Shown here: positions 43,629 to 54,660 of the stretch, piece after piece
Position numbering within the stretch: the stretch's first letter is position 1
Layout of the letters: every line of letters starts with the position of its first letter
DNA from: Phallusia mammillata
Lineage: Eukaryota > Chordata > Ascidiacea > Phlebobranchia > Ascidiidae
DNA length: 64,000 nucleotides
Reading direction: 5' to 3'
Assembly: GCA_003260075.1 (NCBI GenBank)
Contig: QLIY01000024.1
Span: 249,744 to 313,743, forward strand
The notes under the pieces: model-generated
Told to the model about the DNA's origin: nothing
The model's database searches: none
The model's input: the letters and a program-made list of their open reading frames with translations, nothing else
Made by a program: the position numbers and the translations under genes

Positions 43629-46600
43629 ATCCGGCCCTCGACCGTTTTTTTTTTTTTGGTTTGCCAAATCATATTCATAAATAGCATTCAAAAATTAATT
43701 TACTTTATCTATACGAAAGATTTTTTTAGGTTTGGTGACCCCTGTCATGCAATAACATAAAAGTATAGCCTAGCACTATAGACAAACTTAACTTAGTATT
43801 TGTTTGATGTGAATGTGTACAATTACCAAGTGAACAGTGCTTGCTTGTTAGTTATGTCTTTAAACAAACAATGCCTGTTCAGATTAATAACTGTCAGCGT
43901 TTAATTTACCCCCCCCCCACAGTGCTTGCTTGTTAGTTATGTCTTTAAACAAACAATGCCTGTTCATATTAATAACTGTTTGCGTTTAATTTAAAAAATA
44001 TCTGCGGGCTTGTAGCTTGCCCATCACTGTTTTAAACACATTTCGGATTCGGGTTGAGTTTCAAATAGGCTTGTACGTTTGAATTCCGGTTTCAATTTCC
44101 GGGTCGCTTACAATACTGCAGCAATCGTTTAGGACAGCAACAATTTAAACACAGGACAGGACCACGATCACGTACACACGTTTGCTTTACGTTCAAATGA
44201 CTTCGGGCCACAAAAAGTTTATTTATTGTTACACGACAACAGCGTTTGTACATATAAACACCTGTTACCCAAAGGTCGCGGCCACTTAGGGGTACTTTAT
44301 ACTATAGCGGAAATAGTGGTGTTCTATCGACATAATCACTTTTTGAACAAATACCCCCCCCCCCCATCACTGTTTTAAACACATTTCGGATTCGGGTTGA
44401 GTTTCAAATAGTAAGCTTAATCCCCCCCCCCTAATTATGACGTGGTGAGATAAGCTTAGAAGTTTCTTGTGCAATATAAGTAAAATCTCTGTCTCGTTTA
44501 CAAAAAGTAAAATATCAGTAAGCGGTTTGGTGTGTTTTCCCCCCCCCCGAGGTATGTAGACCAAAACGACTTCGCCAAGTGTAAATATGTCAGCATAGTC
44601 AGAAAAGGTTTGATCAAAACGCCCCCCCCCCTTTCTCTGGTAATGCATTGTTTTATTTTTACTCAATCAACGATTTAAATAACTTGTTAACCTGTAGAAT
44701 CCGGACCCAGGAGAACAAATTATGTAAAAATTGTTAAAGTGTATGTTAGGGCTTTGAAAAAACCTTTGGCTGAACATAAACATTGGAATTGACATACCTA
44801 CATTAGACATTTTCTCTTGTCGAAGAGCCGGAAAAAAAACAAATTCGAAATTCGCTCACTTTCTTATGTACCACTTAATGGTAACCCCCCCCCCCTAATT
44901 ATGACGTGGTGAGATAAGCTTAGAAGTTTCTTGTGCAATATAATAAAATCTCTGTCTCGTTTACAAAAAGTGAAATATCAGTAAGCGGTTTGGTGTGTTT
45001 TTGTCATACTTTTTTGTCTAGTAATACATTGTTCTATTTTTACTCAATCACCGATTTAGATAACTTGTTAACCTGTAGAATCCGGAACAAAGAAAACAAA
45101 TTTTGTAAAAATTGTTAAAGTGTATGTTAGGACTTTTAAAAAACCTTTGACTGAACATAGGCATTATTGGAATTGACATACCTACATTAGACATGTTCTC
45201 TTGTCGAAGAGCCGGAAAAAAAACAAATAGGAAATTCGCTCACTTTCTTATGTACCACTTAATGAAGGGGGCGTTTGGAAAATAAGCACAATTTTACGTC
45301 ACAGAGGCTGCTGATCGGAAATTCCACGCATTATAACGTAGCTTTATGATTATCGCCCCACGCCAAATAATATCCAATTACCACCATATCACGTGGGATT
45401 TCATGTGTCTACGCTTGTGGTACACTGCTGTGGGCTTGCGGTCGCCAATAGGATTCCTGTCTGATAACCGATTTCTTCGAAAAATGATTCAAAATGGTGT
45501 TTTTCGTCAACGATTATATATTGGCAGGAGATTATTATATATTTATTTTCTGTCAATGCAAGCACAGTTTTGAATGACGCGACTATACGAATTGTAACGA
45601 TTTGCGACAATAACACATTTCTCAAAATTGGGGCGTTCTATGATTATTTTTTCTTTATTATGGACAAATACTGATCTTCGTTAGCGCCTAGAAGTATTTT
45701 TCATTTGGATATTTTTGCGAAAAACATTGAGTCTCCTGTCGTGGGTTCGAATCCCATCGAACGCTAGATTTTTTTAGCCTTTGACTTGACATGTGGGAAT
45801 GCTGACCGGCTGATTAGACATGTGGGAATGCTGACCGGCTGATTAGACATGCGGGAATGCTGACCGGCTGATTTCCTTCAATGGGCCTGGCCTATATGAT
45901 TTAGGTGTAACCCCCCCCCCCTACGAATTGTAACGATTTGCGACAATAACACATTTCTCAAAATTGGGGGGTTCTATGATTATTGATTCTTTATTATGGA
46001 CAAATACTGATCTTCGTTAGCGCCTAGAAGTAATTTTCATTTGGATATTTTTGCGAAAAACATTGAGTCTCCTGTCGTGGGTTCGAATCCCATCGCACGC
46101 TAGATTTTTCTAGCCTTTACCTTGACATGTGGGAATGCTGACTGGCTGATTAGGCATACTCCTTCAATGGGCCTGGCCTATAAGATTTAGGTGTAACATA
46201 TTAACAAAAAAAATTACTGCAAGAGGTTTTGAAACTGATTTCCAATTTCTCAAGACGTTTAAAAAGTACTAAAATAGTTCAAATTTCAGTCTAAAAGTGT
46301 AAAAACAAATATTGCCCCATCGTTGTTTCTACTTATATGTGTTTCTTTTTACGATCTGTATTAAAATTTTCAGGTGAATGGTTTAAACGTGGAACGCGAG
46401 TCGCACAAAGAGGTTGTGGAGAGATTACAAGGTAATAATGCAGCGAAACGTGGTTATCCACGTCAGGACACCATTTAACCCAGAGTTTTCTGTCATTACC
46501 CTCTATTGATAAGAGTTTTGTAAAATAGGATAACTTTTAGTTTAAAACTGAATATCATAAATTTGACGGTGTTTGCACCCAAGGTGGACACATTTATTTT

Positions 46601-49600
46601 AGCGTATTTAAGTTTCTATACAGCTTTTATATTAAGTATTATAAGCTGCGTATCGTAAAATTTACTTATCTCTAAATGAGACACCATATAACCAAACAAA
46701 TTGTTTTTTGTAGGCCTACAAAGTGTTAAGCTGGTAGTTGCCCATAGCAACGCGGCACGTGATTACTTCCGTAAGCCTGGCAACGGCATGACAGTTCGAC
46801 CACTAGAGAACTGTGATGAATCGCTTAGACCCAAATTGATTACAGTCAACAAAAGGAATCAGGTATTATGAATTACAATGCAAATTATGTTCTCTGTTCT
46901 GGAACGTTTTTTTGTCCGCTTTTGCACAATTGACTGTATTTTAGTAAAAATATTTATGTTAAGGCAACATTTATTCATTAATTAACTGGTTCTAGGGACC
47001 TGAGTCAAAAAAAAGTCCATAGCCCAAAAAAACCTTATCCAAAACATATGTAAATTACTGTAAGGCGGTGTTTCAAAACCAACTCGTGTATATAGCCACT
47101 AATTTGTAGGTGGTTGGCTAGGCTGAGTGCCAAACCCATTCATAAAATGTAACAATGTCAAATGATGTTTTATAGTTTTTGTTCGTCGTTTAATTTTTCT
47201 GACAAACTAAAACATATTATTTTGCAGGGTTTTGACTTTATCCTTCAGACAGTGGGAAAATCTAAACGCATGGAAACGGGAAGATACCGACAACAATTAC
47301 GAGGAACGGCAGGTACAAACTTGAAACATACATTTTTTGTACATAAGGCTTTCAAAAAATGTAATTGTCTACAGAGAAAGCGTAAAAACTTTTGACTGAA
47401 TTTTATTGTTAGAACTTGCAATGCAATGAATAAGTTCAATGGAGTTCCATTTATAGTTAACTAATTTTGAACAATTTCGAAACTCCTTTAGTCGATGCTA
47501 AAAAGGCTGGGTTTCTTACTAAAACCATATGACATACATTTTTGTGTCGTGTGTAGGTCATTTTGTTGGATCTGTTGAGAAGAGTGGAGTAGCATATGCA
47601 GCTGGATTACGAACTGGTCACCGAGTTATTGAAGTAAATGGCGTGAATATTGAAAAGGTGGGAGAAAATAGTGGTTCATCTGTTTTCCATAGCGAGCGTC
47701 CATGAATAACAATTACCAAATCTCCTTAGATTTATCGTTCAATTTTTGGTAGTTTTGAAATCTCAAACAAAGAAGTAGTGCATTGACGATCATGCTTATT
47801 GGCCTGGAGTTAAGAACTGCAATTAACCCAGTGACCCATGAATTTTTGCTCTGATATTTACGCTATGTTGTGGTTTGTCACAACAGTTTCACAGCTTTTT
47901 GTCGTCTCTTGTGTTTAACAAAGTTCAACCAGACAAAATACTCGTTGTTTTAAAGAATTTTTCGCCCACTCAGAACGATTGGCTTCTTTAAAGCTTGGTT
48001 GAATATGCAACCTGGTGGACGCTTAAACCTGTATGGTCCGGGAGTTTGAAAAACTTCGAGTTTACTTGCGTACTCGGTCCCCATTTGTGTCGTATTTTTT
48101 AAAATGACATATTCAATGTTCAATATTTAAAAATAATAGGGACAAGGTCGGGTTTTTGACTTGTACTTTCCCGTTCGATTCCCCTTAATCCCTTCTGACA
48201 GTAATTCGGGATGTTGGCTATAATGTGGAATATATTGTAACTTTAAATAAAAACTTTTTTATAGGAATGCCATGCGTTTATCATTGCTAAAATCCGCGGT
48301 TCGAATAGCGTTGATCTGCTCGTGGTTGATGAAGACACGGATGACTTCTTTCAACGGCACGGCATTGCGCCCTCTGCTAGACACTTAAACGGTCAACTTG
48401 AATTTGGAAGTGCCCCCGTCACCCCCGCAAAGCGTAAGTAACGTACATTGCAACTAGATGTATTAGAGTTTTCCAATGATAACTGTTCATGCTCTAAAGA
48501 TACCAAGTGTTTGAAACAAATTCCATTTGAATAAAACCCCCAAAAAAATATAAGGCGAAAAAACGTCTGGTAACCAGAGTTGTAAGCCCAAACCCGAATG
48601 TATAATCTCGAAGCACGACACAAACCCGATTCGTTTTTGAGAAGCCTGTTTAGGGCCCAAAGACAGGTATGTAATAAGAAGACGCACACAAGGGACAATA
48701 ACACACAACAGCCTAAGCAAGACGTTTTCGGGCTGTTGGGGATTAGTAACACCATTTGGAAAAAATCCTAAGCCCGAAACCCGTCTCGGTTACAACTCTG
48801 TCTCAAACTATTTGTAGTTGGTTTGAACGAAATTTAATTCTCAAATAAACCTTTCACCAAAAACATTTTGTTTTACTCTCGAATGTATGTTAAACTAACT
48901 ACGCCCCCCCCCCCTGTCTCAAACTATTTGTAGTTGGTTTGAACGAAATTTAATTCTCAAACAAACCTTTCACCAAAAACCCCCCCCCCCGGGACCGTTT
49001 TGAAAAAAATATGAAAAAGTTTGGGAACCACTGAACTACGCACAAGTATGCAGTTTAATATCAGCCCAGTACACTACTCTTTGCCTTTATCATGGTGCGT
49101 GGGAATGCTTTTTGTCAAGCTGATTGTTTTACGCCACCACCCCTTTAACAGATCTGTGGAACCGGCATTTAACTATAATAATTTCCGTTATGCATATGCA
49201 GCGGCCGACAGCAGTTCTACCCTAGCCCGACCGTACATTTCCCCTCCTCTACTCCGATATGAGCCTCCGCCACCAACCTCAGTTCCCGTGCGTCGTCCTT
49301 CCCGAAGTTTAAGCTTCATGAAAAAGATGACCATGTCTACTCCCGACCTCAGCTTCGGAAAACCGAAAAATCCCGATGTGATCAGCACCGATTTGAGTTT
49401 CTTTGACCGAATTAACCGGCGTCAGCGAACAGCCAAGGCTAAGAAAGAAATAAAGCGTCAGTTAAGTAAACTAGAGAAACCAAAGCCAGTGGAACGACTA
49501 AGACACTCGAAAATCGTATTGAGTGGAGGTCGTCAACTTTATGATGAAACAAATATAAGCGATTGTGAAGAGTTAGATGAAACACCACTGCCGGAGTCGA

Positions 49601-50375
49601 ACTTGGGTCAATCGACTCTAAAACGAATTGGGGACTCTCAAAAGAAAACAGGACCAGGGTAAGTGAAACACACCTAAGTGTAGCAATAAATAAATAAAAA
49701 TTCAAAATTAAGTTTGACAAACTTGGCTAGTGACATTAAACCAGAGGGTTCAACAATTTAAGTCTCATTTATCCGTTGGCCGAAAAAAAAGAACATTTAC
49801 AACGTTTTTTTTAAAAAAAATCCCCAAACCTTAAATTTTTTTATGCCACATTCCATTTTCGTTTAAACAACGTCCTGATAATGAAATCCATAAACAAAAA
49901 AACGGTTTAGTTAAGTCAGATTTAATAATGCTTTTTAGTTGACTACATTTAAATCTCCTACAGCAATGATTTTATATCTTCTTGATAAATTAACAAAAGC
50001 TTATGTTACTCCAAATCAGAGATAGAAGTTATTATTACAATGAAATGAAAAGCAACCCATTATTTTTCTAATTTTTATAGATCGACGAGCAGCACTAGCG
50101 ACTACGGCAGCAACGGGGGTACTTCCCCTGCTCGTAGCCCCAAGTGGGTGAGCGCGAGACCCCACAGCGTCATCGACAACCTGACAGCTGAAGAGAGCAA
50201 CACCATTCAACGGCCAAAATACCAAGACCTGTCGTCGGTTGAATACAAAGTCGATTTGAAAACCTTGAAACAGAGAGTCCACATGAGGTCACACAAGAGC
50301 CGAAGTGAGATGAAAAGAGCGAAATCGCAAATGTTAGATTATGATCTCGCACAACAGTATGTGAACGCCTGGTAG
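40772..50375 (+). CDS. NHERF/EBP50-like two-PDZ scaffold protein
   Basis: Nine exons are proposed: 40772-40805, 43207-43331, 46374-46431, 46714-46862, 47228-47312, 47557-47657, 48265-48433, 49152-49658 and 50081-50375, about 500 residues. PDZ1 has the GFGF carboxylate-binding loop, then LMPGDKIIEVNG, ESHKEVVERLQ and VKLVVA. PDZ2 has GFDF, AGLRTGHRVIEVNGVNIEK and SVDLLVVDEDTDDFF. The LLVVD-plus-acidic tail after a PDZ domain is typical of the NHERF family, which links membrane transporters and receptors to ezrin/moesin at the apical cortex. Exons 1-7 join with consistent phases. Exon 7 ends in phase 1 but the best exon 8 acceptor needs phase 2, so an exon is probably missing or the acceptor is wrong; two poly-C gaps lie exactly there. 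The C-terminal half is basic/serine-rich and ends YVNAW, without an obvious classical ezrin-binding tail. Confidence 0.85.
42182..42192. other. Poly-C junction between duplicated flanks
   Basis: About 105 bp starting CGTAACGTTTTGTCTCGAAC occur from 42079 and again from 42192 with a few substitutions. It is within intron 1 of the PDZ gene. Confidence 0.65.
43207..43331 (+). CDS. PDZ1 exon A
   Basis: Between ATTACAG and GTATGT it encodes ENGFGFILCCETDTTDTY through MPGDKIIE, the start of PDZ1 with the GFGF loop. The 3' end and donor region reappear as a partial allelic copy at 44549. Confidence 0.88.
43531..43744. mobile_element. hAT-like MITE containing a 66-C run
   Basis: CAGGGGTCACCAAAC and GTTTGGTGACCCCTG are perfect inverted ends flanked by perfect 8-bp duplications TCATGCAA at 43523-43530 and 43745-43752. 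The C run at 43563-43628 lies inside. It is in an intron of the PDZ gene. Confidence 0.88.
43909..44895. other. Cluster of five poly-C junctions with displaced allelic fragments
   Basis: C runs at 43909, 44354, 44422, 44539, 44622 and 44885 bound short fragments that duplicate neighbouring DNA: 43834 vs 43919, 44021 vs 44365, 44432 vs 44896, and 44549 vs 43329. The order is not collinear, so small contigs from the second haplotype were probably placed here. Confidence 0.7.
45585..46195. repeat. ~0.3-kb direct duplication around a poly-C run
   Basis: TACGAATTGTAACGATTTGC and the following sequence occur from 45585 and again from 45922, with C run 45911-45921 between. Both copies carry a tRNA-like B box GGTTCGAATCC (45744-45754, 46080-46090) but no A box. 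Confidence 0.65.
45788..45873 (+). repeat. 29-bp tandem repeat, three copies
   Basis: The unit GACATGTGGGAATGCTGACC plus GGCTGATTA repeats with a period of 29 from 45788, 45817 and 45846. The parallel copy of this locus after the poly-C junction (about 46127) has a single unit. Confidence 0.8.
46374..46431 (+). CDS. PDZ1 exon B
   Basis: 58 bp after TTTTCAG, phase 0 to phase 1, encoding VNGLNVERESHKEVVERLQ. This is the alphaB helix with the His of a class I PDZ. Confidence 0.9.
46714..46862 (+). CDS. End of PDZ1 and linker exon
   Basis: Acceptor TTTTTTGTAG; encodes LQSVKLVVAHSNAARDYF and the linker to PDZ2 (RPKLITVNKRNQ), ending in phase 0 before GTATTA. Confidence 0.9.
47228..47312 (+). CDS. 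PDZ2 exon A
   Basis: Acceptor ATTTTGCAG; begins with the GFDFILQT carboxylate-binding loop of PDZ2 and ends in phase 1 before GTACAA. Confidence 0.9.
47557..47657 (+). CDS. PDZ2 exon B
   Basis: Encodes HFVGSVEKSGVAYAAGLRTG and HRVIEVNGVNIEK, phase 1 to phase 0, donor GTGGGA. Confidence 0.92.
48265..48433 (+). CDS. PDZ2 exon C and LLVVD tail
   Basis: Acceptor TTTTTTATAG; encodes CHAFIIAKIRGSNSVDLLVV, then DEDTDDFFQRHGI and a proline/alanine linker. The donor GTAAGT leaves phase 1. Confidence 0.92.
48575..48800. mobile_element. CAGAGTTGTAA inverted-repeat element
   Basis: The ends CAGAGTTGTAAGCCC and GGTTACAACTCTG resemble the element at 14492-14822, and the inside shares GAGAAGCC.GTTTAGG and GGGCTGTTGGG-like strings. 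No convincing target-site duplication. It is in the intron between PDZ-gene exons 7 and 8. Confidence 0.5.
48904..48990. other. Two poly-C junctions in the problematic PDZ-gene intron
   Basis: Runs at 48904-48914 and 48980-48990 bracket a short copy of 48802-48880 (CTGTCTCAAACTATTTGTAG). The right side then starts inside a hAT-like right end (GGGAACCACTG). Sequence may be missing here. Confidence 0.6.
49152..49658 (+). CDS. Linker/C-terminal exon of PDZ scaffold
   Basis: A long open frame encodes YEPPPPTSVPVRRPSRSLSF, a STPDLSFG motif and a basic segment (RQRTAKAKKEIKRQ). It ends in phase 2 at GTAAGT, which fits exon 9. The start is uncertain: CCCTTTAACAG (49151) is the best acceptor but gives the wrong phase after 48433. 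An AG at 49201, or an unseen exon, would fix it. Confidence 0.7.
50081..50375 (+). CDS. Last exon of PDZ scaffold
   Basis: Acceptor TTTTTATAG restores phase 2. It encodes STSSDYGSNGG, SPKWVSARPHSVIDNL and a basic C-terminus ending AQQYVNAW, then TAG at 50375. Confidence 0.78.
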
Positions 50376-53300
50376 AGAAGATAGGTTGAAACTTGTGGAC
50401 TATATATGATACTGATATCTAAATGCATGATCAAAACTTTTAAACAAACAAGTAAAAAAACAATGCTAGCTGGTCTCAATTTGCGAACTACCTTGCTATT
50501 AATGCTGGTGCTAAGCTTATTGCAACGTAAAACTTGGGATTTTTATGTAATTTTAACAAACTCAATTTTTTTTCACATTTTGTTTTATCTTGTTAAGATA
50601 CTTGTCTACTGTGTTAGCACAATTCTGTCTTTTTTATCATGGTATCAATATTTGTTACAAATAACGACAAACAAACATTTTTTTAATAATCCAATTCGGG
50701 ATTGCAAAAAAGGTTATTATCTTGTTGAAAGGTGTTGCAGTTTTTAAAACAACGCAAAAAAGTTTCCGTATTATGAAAAGCAGCAACAAATTTATGTACC
50801 ATAAAATGTCTTTGTCATATCAACGTGCGTAAAATCACACTGTTGCTTTGTCAAAACTGAGATTCTGTTGGCTATTTCTGAAAATATGATATTATTGTGG
50901 AAGTTCCTTACTTTTATGGTACCAATTGACGAACATTAATTTATCTATTGGCTGCCACATCGCCTGTCCCTCATGTTTCGTTTTCTTTCTCGCATTTTTA
51001 TCGTATTTTTGTGTGTGTCAAGTATTTTCATGCCCGTTACGAGTGTAAATGATGCAAATAGAGTTTTTGCCATTGGTATCGCGGTTTTTAACAGCTAATA
51101 ACAGGAAGAAAAGGCGGCGAAGATTAGAAGAAAAACAACCAAACATGTCTTTAGAATTTTTTAAAACAAAATATATCCAATACCTTATTATTTTTCCAAA
51201 CAAATTCATTAACATGTACCAATTTTTTTCGTTAACTTTTGCTAAACTAATATTTCTACAAAGCCTAGATGTTTTTTGAAAACATGATAGGTTTGTACAG
51301 TTTTATCTGTTTATGTCGTCAACAACCCTTCATCTAATACGCTTTTTAGTTTTTATGGTATGGCGTAACTTTAAAGCGGCAGTTTCGAGCATCAATATGA
51401 CAATCGCAGCAAAAATGCAAAAAATTATGTGAAACAAAAATGCAAAAAATTATGTGAAACCAAACACCAAAAGATTTCTACTCATTTTATCGCCGGCGAA
51501 ACTGCAAGATCATATCTTGTCACGATTTGTCCGTAATAAGGCGGTAATCTTCAAACCCAAATTCTATTTATAAGTTGCGCACGTGCACCTACGAAAATAC
51601 AGCATACCACAAAAATGTAGATTTCGTATCGAGAAAGTTGCATTGGAAAAGTTAAAAAAACATACATACGACCAATACCTCCATTTTGAATGAAGTGCTA
51701 AAAAAACAACTAATGATTAATAATAATTTGAGAATTAATGATGTGTCTAACTAATTGTTCCCTAAAAATCTATGCAAATACTGTTTTCGGACTAATAGTT
51801 AGTTCAGTGCGCACATTTGCATTCTACTGCCTAGAACTGACGTAATTCTAAATTCCATGACGCAACCTAGGTAACGTGATCACTCTGGTAGTCACGTGAA
51901 ATGAGATTTCACGTTGAAAAGAAATAGTCTGTTTACCCGGAAGGTGTTTACCCTTTCGGGGACTGGGGAATGTTGACAAGCTGCACCTTGCACACGAAAA
52001 ATAAATGCTATTTTTAGGCTACGAAGAACCCCAGGAGTGCATGTAACACGGCGTGTCAAAATAAAAATGTACTGCTGCAAGAAAACAAAAACGCATATAT
52101 ATACATATTGATTTGAAAGACCGAACACATCCTGCATAATGAGCAAATATTTTTCAGGTTTAGACATCAAGACTATACAAACATAAGTTAAAGCCTAACT
52201 TACCACTACAATGCAAAATAGGCAGCTCAAATCTCAGTCAAGAATCAGAACAACTTATAATTTTCTAGCCGCCAACCAAACAACAGTATTACATTCCTTG
52301 TCTGGGTGCTTTGACATATATTACACCTATAGACAGCAAACACGCACTTACTACGAGGTAAGCTACACAGATTGCAACATACACAAGGCAAGCGGGCAAT
52401 TTAGCCCAACCAATGGAACACTAATTGTTTTACCGGCTGATACGTCACAAAACAATTGTTACGTTTGCCTTACAAAGTTAAATTCACATTGATTGGCAAA
52501 AATGTTACAAGATTGTTAATGAGCTTAATTCCAATATCATACTTATTAGTCAGGCCCCTGTTTAAAAAATGGATCTAAATTGGACTTGTTTTTAGTTGGT
52601 TACATTTCTGTGACAATTTTTCTCTAATAAATCTTACGTTAGCGTTTTAGAAAGATTTTCGGAGCAAAACCAATTTTGGCCTTGCATTTTCGGATTTGGG
52701 TCTTATTTCGAGCCCGTTTGCTAGACTGATTGATGTGAAGCTATATGTTCAACCAAACCATTTGTTCTAATTAGTACCCGCAGGTGAATGCTTTAAGCTG
52801 GTTGTATACCTATATCTAACTACAACATTGCCTTATATTTTAGGTAAAGTGTTACATAGAAAATATCCCCGATTAGCCTCACAACAACCTTCTGACTTCA
52901 AGCCTCACAACACTGCCTGTTGGCGCATACAAAACTTTCATTTGCTTTTGTGTAGTGTTATAAATTTTCGTAAAAATCTGTGCACAATTTCGTGTTTGAA
53001 GTCCACAGTGTACAAAAAACTCAACAACAAAAACGCCATTGAAAAATATTGGCAGTGAAATGCCTCAGTAACTTTGACGCCCGGAAATGATACAAATAGG
53101 TGAAAAACAAACAAAAAACAACAAATGCACCAGAAATCGATGCTTATCTACAAATGTACAGCTTAGATAGCCGGGCCCGCCGACACCTTGACAAAATACT
53201 GGGATAAGGTTATACACAAACTGCCTAACTTACATGTGACATGTGTAGCATGAGGGACAGTCATCGGTGTATGGAATTTGAACGCAAGCCGGATGGGCTA

Positions 53301-54311
53301 AATACATTCGTGGGTTGAAATGCTACATTTTTCTATCCTAGGCCATGTTGCATGGAAATAACATTAGAGATCGACTTGATTTGGTATCACGGCTTAAAAA
53401 CTTTTATAAGGCCTGAATGGGATGATTGGATATGCCACATTAGATGTTTGTGAACGATGCATTTTAGTTTTGTTGTAATTTGTCACTATGGTCATCGGGA
53501 AACAAAAACGGGATTTAATACGGCATACAAGCATGGTGCATAGAAAATACCAACAAATTGGCAGTATATAAACGAAATTCGACGAGAAATACATTTTTAG
53601 TAACACAACAGAAGGGAACTGCAAAGGCAATTTGAAAAACATCACTATATATGAATGTTTTTTTTTGCACAAATTAAAACACTCAGGTCGCGCAACACAA
53701 AAAGGTTATTAAATACAACCTCTGTAGTTAGGACTGTACTGCAGGATACAGGAACTTCAAAGAAACAATAATTTAAGGTTTAAAGACGCATGCCGGGCAA
53801 AAAGATAATAGGTATATATTTTTCTTTTTGCAAGCTGCGCAGCCCTTGTAGGGCAGTTTGAGCAGATTTATGTGGTAAAATAAAACACATTTTTTTATTT
53901 CAAGTCCGTGTGATGGTAAACTGAACCAACATTATATGAAATGTTCTTGATTAGTGAGTTGTTTGAGCCAAGCAATGAACCAAATTGGGAAAGAAATAAA
54001 ATTTTAAGAAATAAAATTAAGATAAAAATGTGGAAAACATTTCCACTTTTTATGGTGTAAGTACAGCGGTATAAAAAGTCGCTTAAAATTTAACGATAGT
54101 CCCAACCCTTAACCAGTGGTGGGATTCATTTTTTTTGGCAGATGGTTCTATCACAAAAGTCATATTTTTCAGCCGGTTTTGTTACAAAAAGTCCATTGAC
54201 AGTAACCAGTAATGCTAACCGGTTCGCTGATCTCATAAAGTTTCGTGAGACGGTTCTATAGAACCGGTGCGAACCGACTGAATCCCACCACTGCCTATAA
54301 CCATTAATGGT
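50376..54311. other. Intergenic region without recognised gene
   Basis: AT-rich DNA between the convergent 3' ends of the PDZ gene and the orphan membrane-protein gene. Small open frames (for example 52211-52492) have no recognisable family or splice context. A hAT-like MITE lies at 54114-54293. Confidence 0.5.
54114..54293. mobile_element. hAT-like MITE, 180 bp
   Basis: Perfect terminal inverted repeats CAGTGGTGGGATTCA and TGAATCCCACCACTG. Flanking 8-mers CCCTTAAC and CCTATAAC agree at 6 of 8 positions. It sits just past the 3' end of the minus-strand gene ending at 54312. Confidence 0.75.
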
Positions 54312-54660
54312 CTATCCCGATTCGTTGGCCACAAAAGTTCCGTTCACGTGGCCAGCTGCCAAACCGCTCGTTGCTGGCAAATCACCGTACGAGGGTGGTG
54401 GATCACGTGACACTGGGTTGTTCTTTGTGATGTCATAATAGTGCGGTAAACCGTCGCTTTCACTCGACGTTCCGCCTTTTTCCTTGACAAACTGACGAAA
54501 CGACCGCCTGTATGACGTCACAGACCGACTGTCTTTGGGTCGAATATGACGCGTGGCTGGTTGTGACGTCAGACGCGCGATTGTGCCCGAGACTGTTTTC
54601 ACTTCCGGTTCCCGTTCCCACAAATCGTAGTGCACGTAGATTTCGTCTGAAGCTTCTGGT
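54312..54660 (-). CDS. Exon 2: cytoplasmic tail with PPSY
   Basis: The acceptor TTATTTTACAG restores the frame (T-PEASDEIYVHYDLWERE...). It ends with RDPPPSYGDLP and a TAG stop at 54312. The first 25 bp also read in another frame, but only this frame matches the exon 1 phase and runs to a natural stop. Confidence 0.75.

Noticed and set aside
43367-43760. Open frames with a long poly-Pro stretch
   Set aside because: Translation of the C run at 43563-43628 within a hAT-like element in an intron.
45731-45775. tRNA gene suggested by GGTTCGAATCC and a T-arm-like stem
   Set aside because: No A box, D-arm, anticodon arm or acceptor pairing upstream; at most a tRNA-derived SINE remnant.
49021-49151. 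Upstream extension of PDZ exon 8 to ATG 49021
   Set aside because: It overlaps a hAT-like end and gap-adjacent sequence, with no protein character before the 49151 acceptor.
52211-52492. 93-residue open frame
   Set aside because: It has a plausible length but no family resemblance, splice signals or paralog; not supported as a gene.
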